64,000 nucleotides of DNA, from contig NZ_CDDF01000018.1 of assembly GCF_000819865.1 (NCBI RefSeq), forward strand, positions 1 through 64,000, given 5' to 3'. A program made the position numbers and the translations under genes. The notes under the pieces were generated by a model. The model made no database searches. It was not told the origin of the DNA and saw only the letters and a list, made by a program, of their open reading frames with translations. The stretch is from Aeromonas eucrenophila (lineage in GTDB: Bacteria > Pseudomonadota > Gammaproteobacteria > Enterobacterales > Aeromonadaceae). Shown here one piece after another: positions 60,500 to 64,000 of the stretch (position 1 is the first letter of the stretch; every line of letters begins with the position of its first letter).

Positions 60500-61663
60500 T
60501 TACCAGGCCGCCTCATAAATATGCCGGCTCTGCACCAGATCGATGTCGCCGTGCTCGCCCAGGCTGGTCATGCCGTGCTCCGCCAGCTTGGCCACCAGGG
60601 TATCTATGTTGGCATCGGCCAGGCCGTAGTCCCGCAGCCGGGTCTTGACGCCCATCCGCTCGAAGAAGTCGCGGGTGGCGGCGATGGCGCCGTCGATGCG
60701 CTCTTCCTCGCTGCCGCTGCGCAGATCCCACACCCGCTCGGCGTATTGCAGCAGCTTGGCGCGCTTCTGCTCACGCTTGGCCTGCAGTAGGGCCGGCAAC
60801 ACCACCGCCAGGGTCTGGGCATGGTCGAGACCGTGCAGGGCGGTGAGCTCGTGGCCCAGCATGTGGGTTGCCCAGTCCTGCGGCACACCGGCGCCGATCA
60901 GGCCGTTCAGCGCCAGGGTGGCGCTCCACATGATGTTGGCGCGCACATCGTAATTTTCAGGCTCCACCAGCGCCTTGGGGCCCTCTTCGGCCAAGGTCAG
61001 CAGCAGGCCTTCGGCGAAGCGATCCTGCACCTTGGCGTTGACCGGGTAGGTGAGGTACTGCTCCAGGGTGTGGATGAAGGCATCCACCACACCGTTCGCC
61101 ACCTGACGGGCCGGCAAGGTGTAGGTGAGCACCGGATCCAGCACGGCGAAGCGCGGCATCACAAAGGGGGAGAAGAAGTGCTGCTTGTCGCCGCTGCTCT
61201 TGCGGGTGATGACGGCGCCCATGTTCATCTCGGAGCCGGTGGCCGGCAGGGTCAGCACGGCGCCGAGGGGAATGGCGGAGGCCACTTCACCGCCAACGGT
61301 CTCGAGGATGTGCCAGGGATCCTTGGCCAGATCGTAGTGGGCGGCGGCGGCGATGAACTTGGTGCCATCCAGCACGGAACCACCGCCGACGGCGAGCAGG
61401 AAGTCGACCTTCTCGGCGCGGGCCAGCTCGACGGCGCCCATCAGGGTTTCATAGGTGGGGTTCGGCTCTATGCCGCCGAATTCGAACAGGCTCATGCCCG
61501 CCAACTCGCTGCGGATCTGGGCCAGCAGGCCGCTGCGCACCACGCTGCCACCACCGTAGGTGATCAGGATGCGGGCGTCGCTGGGAAGCTGTTCACGCAG
61601 CTGGGCTACCTGGCCCTTGCCGAACAGCACCTTGGTCGGGGTGTGCAGAGTGAAATTGTGCAT
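60500..61663 (-). CDS. yqhD: NADPH-dependent aldehyde reductase YqhD
   Basis: Iron/zinc-dependent group III alcohol dehydrogenase that detoxifies short aldehydes. It has 387 residues, exactly as in E. coli, from MHNFTLHTPTKVLFGKGQVA. NADPH site YGGGSVVRSG and VGGGSVLDGTK; metal ligands D and H in VVDAFIHTLEQYLT, plus the histidines of GHELTALHGLDHAQTLAV. It is divergent from an AraC-family gene of the YqhC type, its usual activator. Confidence 0.95.
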   Translation of the reverse strand: MHNFTLHTPTKVLFGKGQVAQLREQLPSDARILITYGGGSVVRSGLLAQIRSELAGMSLFEFGGIEPNPTYETLMGAVELARAEKVDFLLAVGGGSVLDGTKFIAAAAHYDLAKDPWHILETVGGEVASAIPLGAVLTLPATGSEMNMGAVITRKSSGDKQHFFSPFVMPRFAVLDPVLTYTLPARQVANGVVDAFIHTLEQYLTYPVNAKVQDRFAEGLLLTLAEEGPKALVEPENYDVRANIMWSATLALNGLIGAGVPQDWATHMLGHELTALHGLDHAQTLAVVLPALLQAKREQKRAKLLQYAERVWDLRSGSEEERIDGAIAATRDFFERMGVKTRLRDYGLADANIDTLVAKLAEHGMTSLGEHGDIDLVQSRHIYEAAW

Positions 61664-61805
61664 CGCTATTACCTTCATGATGACGGGGCGGCCGGGCCGC
61701 AAAATGTTGATTGCATTTTTCTACAGACAACCTCTACCATCAAGGCAACATTCTGCACATTGCTTGCCTATTTCTACAAACTATTGAATGTCACTCGGAG
61801 CGACC

Positions 61806-62708
61806 ATGTCCAACCGCTACACCGAACTCGCCGCCAGGCTGACCCGCCACGTGCGCGAGCCCGGCATCACTGCCTCCCCGGTGGAGCAGGTGAGCCTCAT
61901 CTACACCACCGAGTATCACGGCCGCACCCCGGTACTCTATCAGCCGCGGATGATAGTGATATTGCAGGGCCACAAGGTGGGCTACCTGGCGGATCAGGTG
62001 TTTCGCTACGATCCCAGCCACTACCTGCTGATGACGCTGCCGCTGCCGTGCGAGTGCGAGTGCTTCGCCTCCCCCGAGCAGCCCCTCATCGGCTTCACTC
62101 TGGAGATCAACGTCGCCACCCTGCAGGAGCTGCTGCTGGAGCTGGGGGACAGCCTGCCCGCGCCGCCACCCCAGAAGAGCGGGGTGCATTCGGTGCCTCT
62201 CTCCGAGGAGATGTTCTGCGCCGCCGAGCGGCTCATCGATCTGATGGACAAGCCACAGCACGCCCGGGTGCTGGGGCCGCAGACGGTGCGGGAGATGCTG
62301 TTCTACGCCCTCCATGAGGGGGGCGGGCCGGCGCTGCAGGCGCTCGCCAACCGCCACAACCACATGGGGCAGATTGCCCGGGTGCTGCGCCTCATCGAGC
62401 AGCGCTATGCGGACAGCCTGACCATGGAGGAGCTGGCGCGGGAGGTGAACATGAGCGTGTCCGCCTTCCATCACCACTTCAAGGCGGTCACCGCCACCTC
62501 GCCGCTGCAGTACATCAAGTCGTTTCGCCTGCACAAGGCGCGCATGATGATGCTGCACGACGGCATCAAGGCCGGCACGGCGGCGGCGCGGGTCGGTTAC
62601 GAGAGCGGCTCCCAGTTCAGCCGGGAGTACAAGCGCTTCTTCGGCAGCACCCCCACGGATCAGGCCTCCCGCTTCCGGGATGGTCAGCTCAGCATCATGG
62701 AAGGCTAA
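61806..62708 (+). CDS. yqhC: AraC-family regulator, YqhC type
   Basis: It has 300 residues from MSNRYTELAARLTRHVREPG. GGAG stands just upstream and fixes this start over one 6 codons earlier. N-terminal AraC_N sensor domain (VSLIYTTEYHGRTPVLYQPR, VILQGHKVGYLADQ) and a C-terminal double helix-turn-helix (LTMEELAREVNMSVSAFHHH, AARVGYESGSQFSREYKRFF). It activates yqhD in response to aldehydes in E. coli. Four bases separate it from blc, so the two may be co-transcribed. Confidence 0.9.
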   Translation: MSNRYTELAARLTRHVREPGITASPVEQVSLIYTTEYHGRTPVLYQPRMIVILQGHKVGYLADQVFRYDPSHYLLMTLPLPCECECFASPEQPLIGFTLEINVATLQELLLELGDSLPAPPPQKSGVHSVPLSEEMFCAAERLIDLMDKPQHARVLGPQTVREMLFYALHEGGGPALQALANRHNHMGQIARVLRLIEQRYADSLTMEELAREVNMSVSAFHHHFKAVTATSPLQYIKSFRLHKARMMMLHDGIKAGTAAARVGYESGSQFSREYKRFFGSTPTDQASRFRDGQLSIMEG

Positions 62709-62712
62709 ACCT

Positions 62713-63219
62713 ATGCGTTCACTGCTTTGCCTGCTCGGCGCCCTGCTGCTGACGGCCTGTACCGGCCTCGCCGACGGCATCCGCCCCGTCACCGGCTTCC
62801 AGCTCGATCGCTACCTCGGCACCTGGTACGAGATAGCCCGTCTGGATCACAGTTTCGAGCGGGGACTGGAAGAGGTCAGTGCCAGCTACAGCCTGCGAGG
62901 CGATGGCGGTGTCAGGGTAATCAATCGCGGCAAACAGAGCGATGGCAGCTGGCGCGAGGCCGAAGGCAAGGCCTACTTCGTCGACAAGCCGGACGAGGCG
63001 CGGCTCAAGGTGAGCTTCTTCGGCCCCTTCTACGGCGGCTACAACGTCATCGACCCCGACTACCGGCTCTCTCTGGTGACCAGCTACAACCACGACTATC
63101 TGTGGATCCTCTCCCGCTCCCCCAATCCGCCCAAAGCCAGGGTGGATGCCCTGGTGGCCAAGGCGAAGGCGCTGGGCTTTGCCACCGACCGCCTGATCTG
63201 GGTAAAGCAGACCCCCTGA
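62713..63219 (+). CDS. blc: Outer membrane lipocalin Blc
   Basis: It has 168 residues. Signal peptide with lipobox LLTAC (MRSLLCLLGALLLTACTG), so it is a lipoprotein. Lipocalin signature GTWYEIARLDHSFERG (about 35-50), and the conserved YLWILSRSP near the C-terminus. Binds lysophospholipids and fatty acids and may help maintain the envelope. Directly after the yqhC-like regulator. Confidence 0.93.
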   Translation: MRSLLCLLGALLLTACTGLADGIRPVTGFQLDRYLGTWYEIARLDHSFERGLEEVSASYSLRGDGGVRVINRGKQSDGSWREAEGKAYFVDKPDEARLKVSFFGPFYGGYNVIDPDYRLSLVTSYNHDYLWILSRSPNPPKARVDALVAKAKALGFATDRLIWVKQTP

Positions 63220-63231
63220 GTCTCCACAGGA

Positions 63232-63265
63232 ATGCAAAAGGGCAGCCCGCGGGCGGCCCTGTCTT
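63232..63265. terminator. Hairpin between convergent blc and chemoreceptor genes
   Basis: Imperfect stem AAGGGC-GCCCGC/GCGGGC-GCCCT around 63239-63262. T content is modest on both sides. It is a likely shared terminator. Confidence 0.5.
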
Positions 63266-63278
63266 TATGCGTAGCGGA

Positions 63279-64000
63279 TCAGAGCCTGAAACGCCCAATC
63301 TCCTGCTCCAGTCGCTCGGTCAACCCCTTGAGGGTAGCGGCCTGGCTCGCCTCCTCCCGCGCCTGCTCCGCCAGCGCCTGGGAGACGTGGCGGATGTTCT
63401 CGGTGTTGCGGCTGATCTCGCCGGTGACCGAGGTCTGCTCCTCCGCCGCCGCCGCTATCTGGGTCGCCATGTCGCTGATGGCGCCGATGGCCTCGTTGAT
63501 CTGGCCTAGGCTCAGGTTTGCCGCCTGGGCATCCTCCACGCTGGTACCCGCCAGCTGACGGCTGCTCTCCATGCCGTTGACGGCGCGTCGGGTGGTCTGC
63601 TGCAGGGTCTCGATCATCTGCTGGATCTCGGCGGTGGAGTCGTGGGTGCGGCGCGACAGCACCCGCACCTCGTCCGCCACCACGGCGAAGCCGCGCCCCT
63701 GCTCCCCGGCCCGGGCCGCCTCGATGGCGGCGTTGAGCGCCAGCAAGTTGGTCTGCTCGGCGATGCCGCTGATGGTGGCCAGGATGCCGCTGATCTTCTG
63801 GGCATGGGTATCCAGCTCGTGGATTGTCTGGCTCGCATCGGCTACCTCGTCGGCCAGCCCGGTGATGCTGCGCTGGCTCTGGCCAACCTGGGACTGGCCG
63901 GCGACGGCGAGCTTCACCGCCTCCCCCGAGGTGGTGGCGGCAAACTCGGCGTTGCCGGCGATCTCCTGGGTGGCGGAGGCCATCTCGGTCACCGCCGTCG
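63279..64000 (-). CDS. Methyl-accepting chemotaxis protein (3' part only)
   Basis: The last ~240 residues; the 5' end lies beyond the right edge. The invariant signalling tip [20 protein letters not shown] and [18 protein letters not shown] is intact, with flanking coiled-coil methylation helices ([35 protein letters not shown]). The C-terminus ([16 protein letters not shown]) lacks the NWETF-type CheR-binding pentapeptide. The sensor domain is not visible, so the ligand is unknown. Confidence 0.94.
   Translation of the reverse strand, partial: TAVTEMASATQEIAGNAEFAATTSGEAVKLAVAGQSQVGQSQRSITGLADEVADASQTIHELDTHAQKISGILATISGIAEQTNLLALNAAIEAARAGEQGRGFAVVADEVRVLSRRTHDSTAEIQQMIETLQQTTRRAVNGMESSRQLAGTSVEDAQAANLSLGQINEAIGAISDMATQIAAAAEEQTSVTGEISRNTENIRHVSQALAEQAREEASQAATLKGLTERLEQEIGRFRL

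Overview
The window looks like core chromosome of an Aeromonas or a close relative in the Gammaproteobacteria. This rests on moderately GC-rich sequence with E. coli-like ribosomal, RNA polymerase and tuf proteins, a murB-birA/coaA-tRNA-tuf-secE-nusG-rplKAJL-rpoBC order, and accessory genes typical of facultatively anaerobic aquatic gammaproteobacteria (torCA, ktrAB, tcyP, pntAB). The genus is inferred from gene content; no database search was possible.

Region 1 (1-19.8 kb, almost all on the minus strand) is a joined rif-str supercluster. Read in the direction of transcription it runs tRNA-Tyr, tRNA-Gly, a tRNA-Thr-like relic, tuf, tRNA-Trp, secE-nusG, rplK-rplA, rplJ-rplL, rpoB-rpoC, then yheO-ridA-tusDCB, then rpsL-rpsG-fusA and the start of a second tuf. 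Clear sigma70-type promoters precede the tRNA-Tyr, rplK, rplJ and rpsL units. The L10 leader, the rplL-rpoB attenuator and the S7 site between rpsL and rpsG are recognisable.

Region 2 (19.9-31.1 kb) holds coaA, birA, murB, the sodium-dependent potassium uptake system ktrAB, topB with a textbook LexA box, and the TMAO respiration genes torCA without an adjacent torD.

Region 3 (31.2-46.6 kb) is a mosaic. It contains an unknown acidic protein, a FeuP/FeuQ-like two-component system beside two PepSY proteins, msrPQ interrupted by a 140-bp palindromic element, a DUF1097 protein, the glrK-qseG-glrR cluster with a GlrR that lacks its GAFTGA loop, an HPPK-like protein facing folM, a membrane protein, a solute-binding protein, asnC/asnA and a metallo-beta-lactamase-fold protein. 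Two very short membrane-protein genes with good ribosome binding sites were found by reading the sequence.

Region 4 (46.7-64 kb) contains clpB (with a sigma32-type promoter), yfiH, rluD, bamD, a CoA-disulfide-reductase-like flavoenzyme, tcyP-cyuA (cystine import and cysteine breakdown), pntAB, yqhD/yqhC, blc and the 3' part of a chemotaxis receptor gene.

The most unusual feature is a recurring pattern. Directly downstream of several unrelated genes (sensor kinase, glrK, folM, asnA, CoA-disulfide reductase, yqhD and possibly more) lies a second, diverged copy of that gene's own last 50-90 bases, usually through the stop codon. At the reductase there are two such copies in a row. Some still read in frame as a recognisable C-terminus. 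They look like 3'-end footprints of allele replacement or serial tail duplication.
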